Positions 1 through 14,933 of a stretch of DNA of 64,000 nt are shown piece after piece. A program made the translations under genes and the position numbers. Under the pieces are notes generated by a model, which ran no database searches, was not told the origin of the DNA, and worked only from the letters and a program-made list of their open reading frames with translations. Source of the stretch: Martensiomyces pterosporus (lineage: Eukaryota; Kickxellomycota; Kickxellomycetes; Kickxellales; Kickxellaceae); contig MU603938.1 of NCBI GenBank assembly GCA_025201845.1, positions 1-64,000 on the forward strand, given 5' to 3'. How positions within the stretch are numbered: position 1 is the stretch's first letter; each line of letters starts with the position of its first letter.

Positions 1-1196
1 CTTGCACTTTGAAACACATCATTGCAGCTTTTAGCTGGCCTTTCTTCCATCTCTTTCTCTCACTCCCTCCTATGTGCGCGGTACAAATGTATTCACCAAC
101 TCTGTTATTGGTCTGGTTGAGTGTCCCTCTCCTACCCTCAGCGTGATGTGCGTATAGCCAGCTCTTGCCCCATGACGCTTGGGGCCAATGCTGATGATGA
201 TGGGGCCAATGTGTTTCCAATAAACCTAAATCCCAAGAAACTAGAAGAGTCCCCGTAGCGGGGTCAGCTAAGAAGCACAGAAAGCCATGCCACCGGAGCG
301 ACAGAAAACTAAACAAACACATACTGTCCCGCACGGGTGTCCAGAAAACACTCGTGAGAGATAGCCATTGCACATGAAACCCCATGCCATCCCGAGAGAG
401 CCAGCAACTAAAATTACCTGGACACCGCTGTGATCCCTTGTTGACCCTGTCTGGAATCCGCTCTGCTAGCTGCGCCGCATGTGGCTGGGACGGGTAGTAG
501 CTACTTGGAGTTAATGCCCTTCTGAAATGGCGTCAGACATAGGCTTATGGCAAGATCCGCAAGCACATTGTGGCCTGGCTCCTCAGAATCGGTGGGTCCA
601 GCAAAAAAGAACGGAACTCGTTATCACCACTACTACATTGTGGCAAAGCAGATCTAGTGAATGCAAAGTGTCCCCTTTATCCCCAGCAACTGTGCCTATT
701 AAGCCATGGGGCAATGCTTAAATAGCGAGCTTCTTAGAGTATCTGCGTTTGTCTTTGAAGTGACTGCCAGCCAGCTCCTTCGCCTCAGCGGTAGCGTGTG
801 TTGAACTCACTACTAACTGTAACGGCAATGTAATCTAAGGACGGCATACCTGCAATATAAAGCTGTGCTAAGCTTTTGGCCGTATCCCTCATACAGAGCA
901 GGGGTCTCAAAGCCAAGATATACTGTGTTTACAGCACTTTAGCTGTGAAGTTCAAGACACATTGCCTGCATGTAGCCACCACGGCTCGTGCGATCACTGT
1001 GGTTGGAGCTGGCTTAAGCGTGGCCTAAAACTGCATGACATCACACTGAGTTAACACCATCATGCGTAATACTAAGTATCAGGTGTATGGATATTGTCTT
1101 TTCAGCAAAAAAGAAACAAGATGAAAGAGCTGGCAGAAACGTGGTTACTACAGAAATAAGGGGAAGACAGTATTGCCATCGTGAGGCAACGCACAT
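1..1196. other. Left-edge intergenic region
   Basis: No gene is supported here. The open frames are short, have no recognisable motif and conflict between strands. Two copies of a CCAAT-containing sequence (GGGGCCAATG) lie near 181-212, which could be promoter material for a gene outside the window. The right part is presumably the 3' flank of the minus-strand ATP synthase subunit h gene. Confidence 0.5.
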
Positions 1197-1787
1197 TTAC
1201 TGAGGGAGAGTGCCGTTCTGCTCATAGGTCTTGAGATCGGCCTCAATGCTGACGTCGTTCTTGGGAGCCTCGGGGGTCTTGGGAGCAGCGAAGGTCTTGG
1301 TGGTAACATCAGCCTTGGAGGCCTTAGCATCTGGCTTGTATCCGCGGATTTCCTTGAGATAGAGATCCTGGAGGAAGTCTACAGTACTGTGCAATAAAAC
1401 AAGGGCAAGCAGCATGCCTGGTCTTTAGGGGTTCATCGCAACGGTAGCATTATGCATCTGCTCTATCACGTAGTAGTATCGTCGCACATATACTAGAAGA
1501 GAGGCTGCAGACTTACCCTTCTTAGCGGCGCTAGAGACGGAGAAGCTGCGGACAGCGAAGCGGCTGGCGGCCTACAGTTAGTTGCAGTATAGAGTGGGGT
1601 TTAGTCGAAACAGCGCTGGGCTGCTAGGGTCGATTTGTGCCAATTAAACGAATTCAATTGATTGTACAGGATTCTCTGGCTGACGCCCAAGCTGCTGCTC
1701 TGTGGGCGAGCAAACCTCCAACGAATCCAAAATGCCTAGTGTCTTTCTGCGTACCTGGTTGCGGATAGTGGCGAGGGCGAACATCAT
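1197..1787 (-). CDS. ATP14: ATP synthase subunit h, mitochondrial (three exons)
   Basis: This encodes subunit h of the F1Fo ATP synthase, a peripheral-stalk protein of the inner mitochondrial membrane. The CDS is complement(join(1197..1378,1517..1571,1755..1787)), 89 residues. The start ATG is at 1787, immediately followed by a second ATG. The introns have GTACGC and GTAAGT donors and acceptors ending TGTAG; the second acceptor was chosen because it keeps the reading phase and gives the family core KKDFLQDLYLKEIRGYKP. Exon 2 (AASRFAVRSFSVSSAAKK) is Arg/Ser-rich and acid-free, as expected of a mitochondrial presequence. The acidic C-terminus ending DLKTYEQNGTLPQ matches the fungal family. Yeast Atp14 is 124 residues as a precursor, so this one is short but collinear. 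The assignment rests on the core motif and is fairly secure; the splice sites are inferred. Confidence 0.85.
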
Positions 1788-2192
1788 TTCGGCTGAATCA
1801 AAGACACAACAAAGAGACTCTTTAAAACAAAAGCAATGGTTTGTTGAATTGAGGTGATGCGAGACAAAGAAGGAAAATGGCCAGCAGCAAATTGTGCTGG
1901 CAATCCAACTAGCAGGCAGACGCGCATTAAGGGAGTGAAAACTACCGTCGAGAAACGGGGCGCTTATCAGAGGCGGGTGATTGCACATCCGCAAACCTCG
2001 CAAATCAAATCAAAGCGATAGTGGCCCTACGCGCAATAAGCACTTACAGCCACAGTTTGTGCCACGGATCTATTTGACGGATCCAAAGACAGACCGGCTC
2101 CTTGAGCGGGATATAAGCTATTTTATTTGCAGACATTGAAAGGTGAGAGCAGTCGAATGGAGTGTGGTTCCTGTCGCTCTCGTGGTGTGGGT

Positions 2193-2592
2193 CTAGCGAT
2201 GGACCTCGCCTGTCTCAGGGTCTGTCCACGACTTGGCTGCCCTAACGATCTCTGCAACGGCAAAAGACTTGTGCCGGCTGAGCTTCCTGCAATGCTCGAT
2301 GCGCACGACATCGCCTAGCTGGCACTTCTCAAGTTCATCGTGGGCCATATAGTTTTTGTGGACCAGAAGCTCCTACACTCATTGGAAGCAGGTATAGGAA
2401 ATATGCACATGCTTTTAGCTTTGCGAATTGACCCAAGTGCTGATTCCGCTGCCGAATAGCTTGATCAGCGTTAGCGTTAACCATGCCTCCTACCTTTTGG
2501 ACGTGGCGGTTCATGACGCGCTTTGGCACTCTGACTTTGACGGTTTTGCTCATCGCCGTACTGACGACCATTCCAATAAAGTTCTGTCTCAT
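2193..2592 (-). CDS. MRPS17: Mitochondrial small-subunit ribosomal protein uS17m (two exons)
   Basis: This encodes the mitochondrial ribosomal protein of the S17 family, which binds 16S-like rRNA in the small subunit. The CDS is complement(join(2193..2372,2494..2592)), 92 residues. Exon 1 gives the N-terminal beta strands (MRQNFIGMVVSTAMSKTVKV), including the conserved G-x-V-V-S...M-x-K-T-x-x-V pattern. Exon 2 supplies VHKNYMAHDE, then GDVVRIEHCRKLS and a KSFAVAEIV strand, all diagnostic of S17. The intron (2373-2493) has a GTAGGA donor and a TGTAG acceptor and is phase 0. The frame is open upstream of the ATG at 2592, but no family similarity is seen there, so the internal Met is chosen. The short C-terminal tail resembles bacterial S17 more than the extended animal forms. 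Confidence 0.9.
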
Positions 2593-3203
2593 TTTAGTGT
2601 TAATGTAGCAGTACGCCAAGCGAGCAATAAAAGGAGCAGACGCTATTGATTTTTGAACAGAAGCGCAACGCAAAAGAAAGGCAAAACCACGGAACGTCCT
2701 GGAGTCAGCAGAGCTCTGTAGCTCGCTGTTTCCAAAAACCAGCCAGGTGCGCACAAAGCACGGCTAGTGAGCCCCGCGAATCAAGCCCCAAAATTTTTCT
2801 CGCTTAATGATGGTGTAAATGTGGCTCCAACTTTAGTACCCAGATGCCCATGGAGATTGGCGCGAAAGCCAGACAATGGATGTGGATAAGAACCTCAGTC
2901 TTTCTAGATCGCCATGAGCGGGGAGGCCATGGGATGAAGGCCCACAGCCCGAGGTGAAGTCATAGCAAGCATTTGATTCTGAGGATCCCCAAGTTTCGCT
3001 GCTTCGAGACCCGAGACCACGACCAGCCAGCCACAGCCACATGCTTATGGAGAGATTGCACATGGATGCGCTGTTGCAGAAATGCCAAGGCAAACAAACG
3101 CCTGCAAAGACTTTCCTTCGCTCTTCCCTCCTTCAGCGCAATTTCAGCACACATTGTATTACTCGGCCCTTTTCGCAGGGATGCGCTTGTCAGCGCCGAA
3201 ATT
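2593..3203. promoter_or_regulatory. Divergent promoter region between uS17m and SLX4
   Basis: About 610 bases separate two start codons that point away from each other. The plus-strand SLX4 frame is open back to 2973, but the upstream residues look like translated 5' leader (no low-complexity linker or motif), so this stretch is treated as shared promoter and 5' UTR. No clear TATA element was found. Confidence 0.45.
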
Positions 3204-5548
3204 ATGAGCAACTCAGTCGTCGGAGACTGTGCAAGCATATGCTGTCCTATATGCAATGAGGACCTTTCGCGGTTCGACGTGGCTGCGCGAAGCGCTCATA
3301 CGGAGCAGTGCCTTGATCCAGGCATGCCGCATGCGTTGGTTTCTGATAGCGGCAAAGGAAAAGACGCTGTACCAGCATCGTGCTTGGCGACGCTGGCCCG
3401 TCTATCCGACTGCCCTGTCTGCGGCAAAGGCTGGTCAGTTAGGGTACAATCGCAGGCCGAGCATACAGCAGAGTGCGCCAAACGACACGGTATTTCAAGG
3501 AAAGACCTGGTTAAGCTTGTAAACATGTTCCAGGAATCTCTCGACAGCAGCAGTGTATCGTCGATATCTACATCTAGGGGCAGCAGCGGAAGTTTGAGCA
3601 ACAAGAATGGGCCCTCGCCGTCCTCTGGGAAAGGGTCCTCAAAACTGTTCGGCCAGCAATCGACCAGCAAAGCTCCAGCGCAGCCGCAGGCACAAAAATC
3701 GAAGGGAAAGGGGCAGCTTTCCTCGAAGAGGCCGCAAAAGGAGCAGCGACCAAAAGCATCGATCGAAACGTGGCTTAACAAACACGCAGCTGCTAACTCG
3801 GCAGGCGCAGACAGAGATGGAGCCAGCAGCTGCCGCAGCCCCGTATCAACTGGTGCCCGGCGACGGTCAAAGCCCCGCTCACGTCCCACCAGCGCCTCGA
3901 TATCCTTTGAGATCTCCGAGGATGAGGATTTCCAGAGCACCAAGCTGCACGTATCCATGCGCCAGACAACTATCGCGGCTCAAAAGCTTGGCAAGAGGCA
4001 GCAAGAATTTCTTGACGAGTTGGACGACGAGCTCAACGAAGCCAAGGCGCTGTCACTCTCGCTAAAACGCGGGCCAGAGCCTTTGCGCCGGGGTAAACCG
4101 CCAGCGAAACGCAAACGTGCATCATCCGAGGCTGCGGCTTTGCTGGAAAGATCGGACATTCTATCTTGCACAGAGGCGCAGAGCTATATACGGCAGCGTG
4201 CCATGGCGTTGGAGCGCATGGACGAAACAAATCAGACATGCGAAGGCTGCACTGGAGATATGATGCACTACAGCAGCCATCCAGAAGAAAAGCAGCCGAC
4301 CACGGAAGGGGTATATCTGTGGAACGCGTCAGCAACAGGAACCCCAGCAAGCGACTATTGTCCGATATTTGAGATGTACAAAGTAGGTAAGGGCTAGAGA
4401 GCTCACATCTTGCATGTGCGCACCCACATGCGCACCCACATGCGCACCATGTTTTATTTGCTCACATTTGTACTTTTCCCCTTTTAATCGACATCGAATA
4501 GATGCGCCATTCAAGCCATTCTAGCACCGATGGGTGTCTTGACGACATGATGGATCATATGCTGTGGGCATGTGCAGCAGCAGCACAGCAATCTAAGCAG
4601 CAACTCGACAGCTCAGTTGGTGCCCCTGACGAAGCAGCTCTACACGAGGGGTACGTGTCTTTGCTAAAGGCGGCGAGAGAGAGTTTTGAACGCCAGAAAT
4701 CAAACATGCGGTGCTCAGAATGGGCAAGGGAAATAAGAAATCCAGGTGTCGCGCATCACACAAACAAGTCAACAGGTATCTGCTCTGATACTGGCAGCGA
4801 AGGAGGGGATGTGGTTCTTGTCTCATCTTCGCCTCGCACAGACATCTTCGAACAACAGGGCAATGTGTTGAGGAAGCAGTCGACCGAGGGTAATTGCAAT
4901 AGCAACTTTGGCCACCCGTCAAATCTGTCGTCTCCAGACTCCTCTTCCTCTTCCTCTTTATTGCCCTCGGACTTATCGCTGCCTGAAGCGACATCGCATG
5001 ATATCACCCAGCATCAAATTGATCGCCCCTTTGGAAGAGCAGGCAGCGGGAGGCGAGCTAGCAATTTGTACGGTCAACCTCAAAATCGCCTGATGCGTGA
5101 ACTCCAGACGAGTAACCCACGAGAAAGGGGTGTGCAAGGGCAAGAAAAGATCCTCAGTTGTCCCAATTATGCTAGCATGCCCTTGGACAGACTCAAAGCA
5201 TTTGCAGCAGCTTACGGATTAAGAACAAACACACCAAAGAGACTTTTGGTGCATCAGTTGACTGAAATCTGGGAACAAACACACAAGAAGCAGCCGAGCA
5301 GCAGCGATACTGTGGAAATTGAGGGCCGTTCAAGAACCGGGCTGCAAGCCTCTGTCGATCTGCTCCACGAGCAACTGCGCCAATATATCCGTGGCAACAC
5401 TGGCATATACGAGCAAATCGTGTGCTACCAAGTGCTCGACTTTGACGCTGTGTATGCCATTATTGCCAAGCACGTTCCCTGCCAAATGTGGATGCTTCGC
5501 AAGTTCTTTGACGCTGAGGGCATAGTATATTCGTCGTACCACGATTAG
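3204..5548 (+). CDS. SLX4: SLX4-like structure-specific endonuclease scaffold (two exons)
   Basis: This encodes the scaffold that binds and activates the SLX1 nuclease to cut branched DNA during recombination and crosslink repair. The CDS is join(3204..4382,4502..5548), 741 residues. Two tandem UBZ4-type zinc fingers lie at the N-terminus: C14-x2-C17...H32-x3-C36, and C70-x2-C73...H87-x3-C91. A long Ser/Lys-rich disordered middle carries an SQ/acidic patch. The C-terminal ~135 residues form the SLX1-binding CCD: a SAP-like helix pair (MPLDRLKAFAAAYGLRTNT) followed by a helix-rich block ending LRKFFDAEGIVYSS. The intron donor GTAGGT at 4383 was preferred over GTAAGG at 4387 because only the former keeps phase with the acceptor TAG at 4501. 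The frame is open upstream to 2973, so an earlier start is possible. The family call is strong; the splice is moderately sure. Confidence 0.85.
4413..4450 (+). repeat. Short tandem repeat in SLX4 intron
   Basis: A 12-base unit (ACATGCGCACCC) is repeated about three times, with the first copy slightly diverged. It sits wholly inside the proposed SLX4 intron, so it does not affect the protein. Confidence 0.7.
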
Positions 5549-6006
5549 CGCTGTTATGCATGGCAAAAAAAGCCTATGCAGTGGGCATGCAGTGCTACTG
5601 GCTGATTAGTGTTTACCATGGACATACACAAAAAGCTCAAACGTGCAGTAATTCTTTTCCGCATCCCTCTATGACTGCACCAAAACGTTGCCTGCAAAAT
5701 GCCGCATGGCCGCCTAGTCTGATCGGTGCGTGAAGTTTACTGCCTGCATTCCTAGAGCCGAGGCAAGCCAGAAGGGGCAACAGCAGCATCTGCAGCTAAT
5801 CGCACTGGCCTTTTAAAAATGACGCTATTTCCTAACGGTAAGAGAATGTCTAGGCCTCGCCGTATATTAAAGGCCCCTCACGGACCGAACCTTGCTGATG
5901 CTTATGATACCAGAGTCACAACAGCAGCAGTCTGCCTCTTTTTTCGCAGCTCTTTTCGCTATCCACGCCCCTTTTTTCTAGTGTACACTCGTGTTTTCAG
6001 CATAAA
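5549..6006. promoter_or_regulatory. SLX4 3' flank and promoter of small secreted-protein gene
   Basis: No coding potential is evident. An AT-rich TATA-like stretch (TATATTAA at 5863-5870) lies about 140 bases before the next ATG, followed by a pyrimidine-rich leader typical of fungal promoters. The start ATG is in the context CATAAAATG. Confidence 0.4.
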
Positions 6007-6309
6007 ATGAGACTCATTGTCGGGATTTTTGCAGCTGTAGCAGTGATGACCACCCAGCTACTGGATTCAGCGTCTGGTGCTGTTATCTTTGGCACGCAGC
6101 CCACCGCTGAGCACAGAGGACAGCAAGCAACAGCAACAATTGTCAAGAAAGTTGACACCAATCTTTCAGACTTTGTGCCACAGGCAATAGCGGAAGCCAG
6201 GAAGCTCGAGCATCAGGCCGAATTGCGCGGCATTCCTACACCAGGGCCCCTCAGTGTGGCCAGCGCAGGGCTAGACGAGCAATTCTTGGATGGCATGGCC
6301 GCAGCCTGA
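6007..6309 (+). CDS. Small secreted protein of unknown function
   Basis: This encodes a 100-residue protein that I do not recognise. Residues 1 to about 24 form a good signal peptide: a basic n-region (MR), a hydrophobic core (LIVGIFAAVAVMTTQLL) and small residues near a likely cleavage site after SASGA. The mature part is about 75 residues, has no cysteine and includes a charged helix-like stretch (IAEARKLEHQAELRG). An upstream TATA-like element, a pyrimidine-rich leader and a downstream AATAAA support a real, independently transcribed gene. It is probably exported or cell-wall associated, but no function can be assigned. Spurious translation is possible though unlikely given the signal peptide. 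Confidence 0.65.
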   Translation: MRLIVGIFAAVAVMTTQLLDSASGAVIFGTQPTAEHRGQQATATIVKKVDTNLSDFVPQAIAEARKLEHQAELRGIPTPGPLSVASAGLDEQFLDGMAAA

Positions 6310-6441
6310 AACTTCAGTGCCCTCGTTTCCCAGGCACCATTTGATGCTTCAAGCGCTTGTTTGGTGCTCTTCCTCCAAACAGTCGCCAGTGCAAGTCTAG
6401 GCTTTTTGGCAACTCAAGCCTCGCTTTTCATGCACCATTGT

Positions 6442-6447
6442 AATAAA
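6442..6447 (+). terminator. Candidate polyadenylation signal AATAAA
   Basis: A canonical AATAAA hexamer lies about 130 bases after the stop of the small secreted-protein gene. It is a plausible 3'-end signal; the hexamer alone is weak evidence. Confidence 0.4.
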
Positions 6448-6744
6448 CCAACCTTATTGCCGCTGCAGCCTCTTGAAACAGCAGACTTCTGCAGCAGCCT
6501 GGCACATTCTCGAACAAATAATGAGCTTGCGCTCCTTCGCTTGGCGCTTCAGCGCAGCAGGCGTTAGGCATGGTGCTTTCGCTGCTGCTGCTGCTTGGTA
6601 GCTTGCTGGGGCGAGTGGCACGTCAAAGGGGAGGCAAGGGCTTCGTGCTGCAGCCTTGCCCAATCACAGAAAATGCACTGCTATTACTCTAAATGGCTGC
6701 GTCACCCGCGGTCATGTGCTGTTGAATTGCTGCCAAGAGATTGA

Positions 6745-10389
<3,645 letters not shown>

Positions 10390-10787
10390 GCGGCCCAGCC
10401 GGGTCTAGGCACCCTGTTTCCCTTTTTCTGTTTCTAGTCTTTCTATTAGTGCTTTCTTTACTTTCGACACGTGTGGAAATACATGCCAGGTTGGCTGCTG
10501 TAATCACGGCTGCAAAAGCAAGAGCGCAAGCATCGTGTTGATTCGATTGCTTGATTGGATCCAAGTTTTTTTTTTTTTGTTGAGCCAGTCGACTGCTGTT
10601 CCTTGCTGAGTCGCTCACTTTTTTTTTTTTTCTTCGTTTGCTCGGTGTGGAAAGAACCCCAGGCTATAATTTTTTTTTCTTTTCTCTTGTGCTTGTCGTT
10701 TTCTTATTTATATCTGCCGCCTGCTGCTTCTCATACACATTCACATATATTTTGTTCCAGAAGGACGCTGTATTAGTTTGAGAAACC
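10390..10787. other. NBR1 3' flank and RLP24 promoter
   Basis: No gene is supported. Several long T tracts (near 10565, 10620 and 10670) precede the RLP24 start codon, a common feature of highly expressed fungal promoters. Confidence 0.45.
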
Positions 10788-11384
10788 ATGCGTTTGGAAA
10801 AGTGCTACTTCTGCTCGTCGACAGTCTACCCGGGCCACGGAACGATGTTTGTTCGCAATGACGGCAAGGTAAGAAGAGGACGCGCTTCTATTGAGCACCG
10901 CTGTGGCTGCCGAGCAGCATCTTTGGCTGTGCATGGGAAGCTGACCTGCCAAGCATCATGTCTTCAACCGACTCGATTGGTTTGTGTGTAGTCGTTCCGG
11001 TTCTGCCGCTCAAAGTGCCACAAGAACTTCAAGATGAAGCGCAACCCGCGCAAGGTTCGCTGGACAAAGGCATTCCGCAAGGCGGCTGGCAAGGAGATGG
11101 CCATTGATTCTACGTTCGAGTTTGAGAAGCGGAGAAACGTTCCTGTGCGCTATGACCGCGACTTGATGAGCACAACCATTAAGGCAATGAAGCGGGTGCA
11201 GGAGATTAGGGCGCGCAGGGAGAGGGCGTTCTTCAAGCAGCGGATGGCTGGCAACAAGGAGAAGGAGAGAGCGGAGAATATTCGCGAGATTCAAAAGAAC
11301 ATACATCTGGTGTCCACCCCTGCGGTCAAGGCGAAGGAGGTGCAGAAGGCGGCCGAGACCTCGAAGCAGATGGATCTGGATTAA
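10788..11384 (+). CDS. RLP24: Ribosome biogenesis protein Rlp24 (two exons)
   Basis: This encodes the nucleolar 60S assembly factor that holds the place of ribosomal protein eL24 and recruits the AAA-ATPase Drg1/Afg2. The CDS is join(10788..10868,10992..11384), 157 residues. The N-terminal zinc site is C6-x2-C9...C32-x3-C36, with the family signatures [14 protein letters not shown] and [20 protein letters not shown]. The rest is the basic RLP24 helix ([13 protein letters not shown]) and a KR-rich C-terminal coil; yeast Rlp24 is 199 residues. The intron has a GTAAGA donor and a TGTAG acceptor and is phase 0. The C-terminus that would contact Drg1 is shorter than in yeast. An ordinary eL24 is excluded by the C-terminal pattern. 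Confidence 0.93.
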
Positions 11385-11672
11385 GCGCAGATGTGAGAGC
11401 GAAGCGAGATCTCTTCAGTCTCCTGTGGCTTCCTTGCAGTATGTCTTTTCTTCCCATTTGTATACAGTTCTTTCCTTGCTTTATCTTGGTTCTCCCAAGA
11501 GCATGCTCGTTCATGCTATAGCCAGTCTTGCATACTGCTATACCAAAACTAGAACCCAAGCAATGGCCACACATGGTACATTTAAATGCGACGGTACGAA
11601 GAATGAAATGCATAGCCAAAGTTTGGTGTATCTGGGCTGTAACCTGCACCAGATTCTGCAAGGGACGCCAGC

Positions 11673-12271
11673 CTACTCGATCGGCTGCGTAGCCAGGGGA
11701 ATCTTGGTATCGTGCCGCTTAATGATGTTTTCTACATACGGGTGCTCAGCCTCAGGGAAGACCAAGAGCCTCTCCAAGCGGACCTTTCTAAGCCTATTCT
11801 TGGGCAGCATGCCCGACACGGCCTTCTCGATGGTCTTCTCGGGGTTCTTCTCCTGGAGCCGCTCAAAGCTGATCTCCTTCAGCCCGCCCATGTACTGTGT
11901 GTGGTGCCTGTAGAGCTTCTGCTGGCGCTTGCGGCCCGTCACCTCGATGTGCTTGGCGTTGATCACCACGACGTAGTCGCCGCAGTCTGAGGCTGGGTCG
12001 TAGATGGGCTTGTGCTTGCCCATGAGGGTTTGCGCTATCTGAGAACCCAAGCGACCAAGGACCTGCCCGCGGGCATCGACCAGATGCCAGACGCGAGCAT
12101 ATGCCAGGGCTGTCTACAAAAGCGATAACAAACGTGCGTTGGTCGCGTTAGTTGAATTAATTGGGCATTTCTGTCGGTGGAGGCGCTAGTGCTTCCTTGA
12201 TGCGCCATTACGATGAGCACTGCGGGTTTCGCCGCGTTTCAAATACACACGTTGCCGATTGCTGTAGACAT
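11673..12271 (-). CDS. MRPL23: Mitochondrial large-subunit ribosomal protein uL13m (two exons)
   Basis: This encodes the mitochondrial homologue of bacterial L13, called Mrpl23 in yeast. The CDS is complement(join(11673..12113,12251..12271)), 153 residues. Exon 1 is only seven codons (MSTAIGN) with a GTGTGT donor; exon 2 continues TALAYARVWHLVDARGQVLG. The result matches the short N-terminus of fungal Mrpl23. The family signatures are GKHKPIYDPASDCGDYVVV, AKHIEVTGRK and AVSGMLPKNRLRK. A basic, slightly extended C-terminus follows. The tiny first exon was found by looking for a start that restores this N-terminus; the alternative ATG near 12214 gives an unrelated N-terminus. The gene is divergent from PSMD5. 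Confidence 0.9.
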
Positions 12272-12759
12272 GTCTCCTTGGCTTGCTAGTGTTTAAAATA
12301 GATAGAGGCAAAAATGGGGGTGCAGCAGGGAAGCAAATTGAGACAAAGGCAAAGTTGGGTGCTGGCGGGCAAAAATGCGTGGAAGATATCTGCTGCAGCG
12401 CTGATCGTAATACTTGGCTGATCAGCAGCAGAAAATCATGGCTGATGCTGAGCTTGCGGAGGTTTATAGTGCACATTTTGTGCGTGCATGTGGCTTGACG
12501 GGTGACGATGACCGCCTTTTCCGTTATTCTCTGCTTTTTCGTGTGGCCGCGCAACCATCTTTTACTTCTCCCGCGCACCACCAAATACTAGCTTCCCCTT
12601 TAATTTCCGCTCTTTTCCAACACCATTGCTAATTAGTAGTTACAGCCAGCACAAGAGGCCTTTGTTGCGCGCATTTCCTTCTAGTTCCTCTTTTTACACC
12701 AGCGAGCTACCCAGACCACGTATCCACAGAAAACCCACACAAAATACGCGTTTGTAAGA
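12272..12759. promoter_or_regulatory. Divergent promoter between uL13m and PSMD5
   Basis: About 490 bases separate two start codons pointing away from each other. The open frames here are short and conflict between strands. The final 130 bases before the PSMD5 ATG are C/T-rich leader. No specific factor site was recognised. Confidence 0.5.
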
Positions 12760-14679
12760 ATGAGCGAAAAGGAGTACGAGTGCACAATCAAGCGGATATG
12801 CACTCTGCTGCAGAGCGAGCCCACGCCTGATGTAATCCAGGGACTACGTGAGTCGTTTGGTAGCCTTGGAAAGCAGCTCAAGGCGGGCCCCTTCCTGGAG
12901 GTGTTTGAGACTACGCTGAGCAACATTCCGTTCTCTGCGCTGTTTTCGCTGCTGGCAGCGCCCGACAACAAGCTGATCGTGATCGTTGCCGAAGTGACCG
13001 GGCTGCTGCTGAAGCCTGTGACATGGGCGATGGTCCACCAGACGTTCGAGGAGTACATCATCCAGGGTCTCGGCCACCCGCACCCGAATGTCAAGTGTTT
13101 GGTGCTCAGCCAGTTCCTCAAATGCGAGCAGGCTAAGGATCCGGTAAGTGTCCCCGCCCTGTTCACCTGCGAGTGTAGATAGCAGAGGCGCCTGTGCCCA
13201 AGGGATATAAATGAGTTAATAATGGCTGGTTATTATTATTTTGTTTGCCAAGGGAGAGGCTGCGGTCTGCGTGGCTAAGGAGTGTGAGAGTAGGCGGAAA
13301 GGAGCGCCTCACAGCCCATTCCTTTCTTCAGTCGCACACACCACCAATGCTTGATATACATGGTGTGTTTGGATCTGCCTTGTTTTTCTGTTGATGCCTG
13401 TCGCTCCACTCCGCTGATCTATTGTCCCAACGGCATCCCATGCTAATACAAGGCGCCCCCTCTTAATTATTAATGCTAATAACATGCCCACTATTACCAC
13501 ACCCGCGCTTTTCCTGTCTGCGACAACCGGTAGTTTTCTCCTCAGTACGGGCCGCATATTTGGAAGTGCCTGGAAGGCAAGGGCGAGAATGAGGCGACCA
13601 AACTGGCCAAGCAGGTGCTCATCCACCTGTGCAAAATCGGCATGGGCTTGGAGTACCTGTTCACCTCGGAAAGTCTCGCTGTGGTAAAGCAGACGCTTGC
13701 AGGAAACGAGGGTGAGAGATTCAGAGTCTACGACGTCGTTGCCGCGGCGGTGGCTGAGTCGGAGAGCGCGTTTGAGTTCTTCCGGCAAGAAGGCATCGTT
13801 GAGACATTTTTGGAGGAGGAGGACAGGAGGGACGTCCTTGTGGTGATGAATTTCTACGAGCTGGTTCCCGATTTGTGTGCCTCCCCTACGTCGTTCGAGT
13901 ACCTTGATTCGCAGGGCGTCTTTAAGCGCGTGCTCAAGGAATTAACAGATAGCGAGGAGGATAGCGTCACTACGTCGCTCCTGCGCACGGCCGGGCTGAA
14001 GCTTCTGTCGCGTGTGGTCGATGCAAAGGGCGTGCAGGCTGACAGCTTTTTGGAGCAATATGCTGTTGCACCCATCCTCCGCGACATGATCCTGCGGGAA
14101 AGCGGCGAGGCTAGAGTGGCGGCCATCAGCTGCCTGGGCGCCATTGGCAACAACCCACAGGCACTTGAGTATTTGGCCAAGGAGGACACGGCGCTGAGTG
14201 CACTGGCTACCGCGTACAATGGATCATTGGGCCGTCTGCGCGTCGAGTGCCTGCAGGCGATTGCGTGCGTATTCGGACACTCACAGACTCCTGGAGCAGC
14301 TACTTCGCAGGCGTGCTACGATCTGTATATGCGGCTGTCCGACGGAAAGCTCCTTGTGGACCTTACAAAGGAGATTATGAAGGGGTTCGAGGAATCCTGC
14401 GTGGCGGCGTTTGCTGTGTTTCAAAAGCTCAGCTGGCATGCATGGGGTGTCAGAGAGATCGCTAGCTACCAGAACATCACCAACTTCTTGCTGACCCGCG
14501 ACGCATCGCGTGGCAAAACCGTGCAGCAGTGGCAGTTTGCTACCATCGAATCCATCGTTGCCTCGCCTAGCGCCAAGGACGCCTTTGGCGACGAGGACTA
14601 CACACGGCTAAGGAGATACGTCAACGAAGGGCCGTTCTTTGTGAACTCGGTGCCGCAGGTGGCGCTGAAAAGCTCGTGA
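12760..14679 (+). CDS. PSMD5: 26S proteasome assembly chaperone PSMD5/S5b-like (two exons)
   Basis: This is a HEAT/armadillo-type protein related to PSMD5 (S5b), the chaperone that holds the Rpt1-Rpt2 base module during assembly of the 19S regulator; yeast Hsm3 is the functional counterpart. The CDS is join(12760..13143,13546..14679), 505 residues, nearly the same as human PSMD5 (504). It is helical throughout, with repeated leucine-rich helices (for example LSRVVDAKG, RVAAISCLGAIGNNP). No catalytic motif is expected. The intron (402 bases) is long for this window; its GTAAGT donor and TCAG acceptor preserve the frame into YGPHIWKCLEGKGENEATK. The family call rests on overall pattern and length, so it is less certain than motif-based calls. 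Confidence 0.78.
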
Positions 14680-14933
14680 TCAGTCTCCATGCCACTGTGC
14701 TACTGCTTAATCCTGCCTCTGATCTATCTTCATCTGTGTGAATCTAAAAAATTCAACCCTTTTTTTTCTCCTCTCGCTCACGCTTGCTGGGCCTTGTAGC
14801 TTTTGTAGAGCTGACGCCGTGCTTGTTGTTTTGCTTCTTTATAGTATACGCCTTGCTAATCGTTTCTTTAAACAGCGGGTCAATTCGCTCCTGTCTCCTC
14901 TATCCACCTCTGTCAAATAAAGCGAAGAAGGAA

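Noticed and set aside
181..212. Possible C/D snoRNA (GATGATGA-like element)
   Set aside because: No matching D box or terminal stem could be found at a suitable distance.
2973..3203. 77-codon N-terminal extension of SLX4
   Set aside because: Composition differs from the rest, it lacks any family similarity and precedes a good Met just before the first zinc finger.
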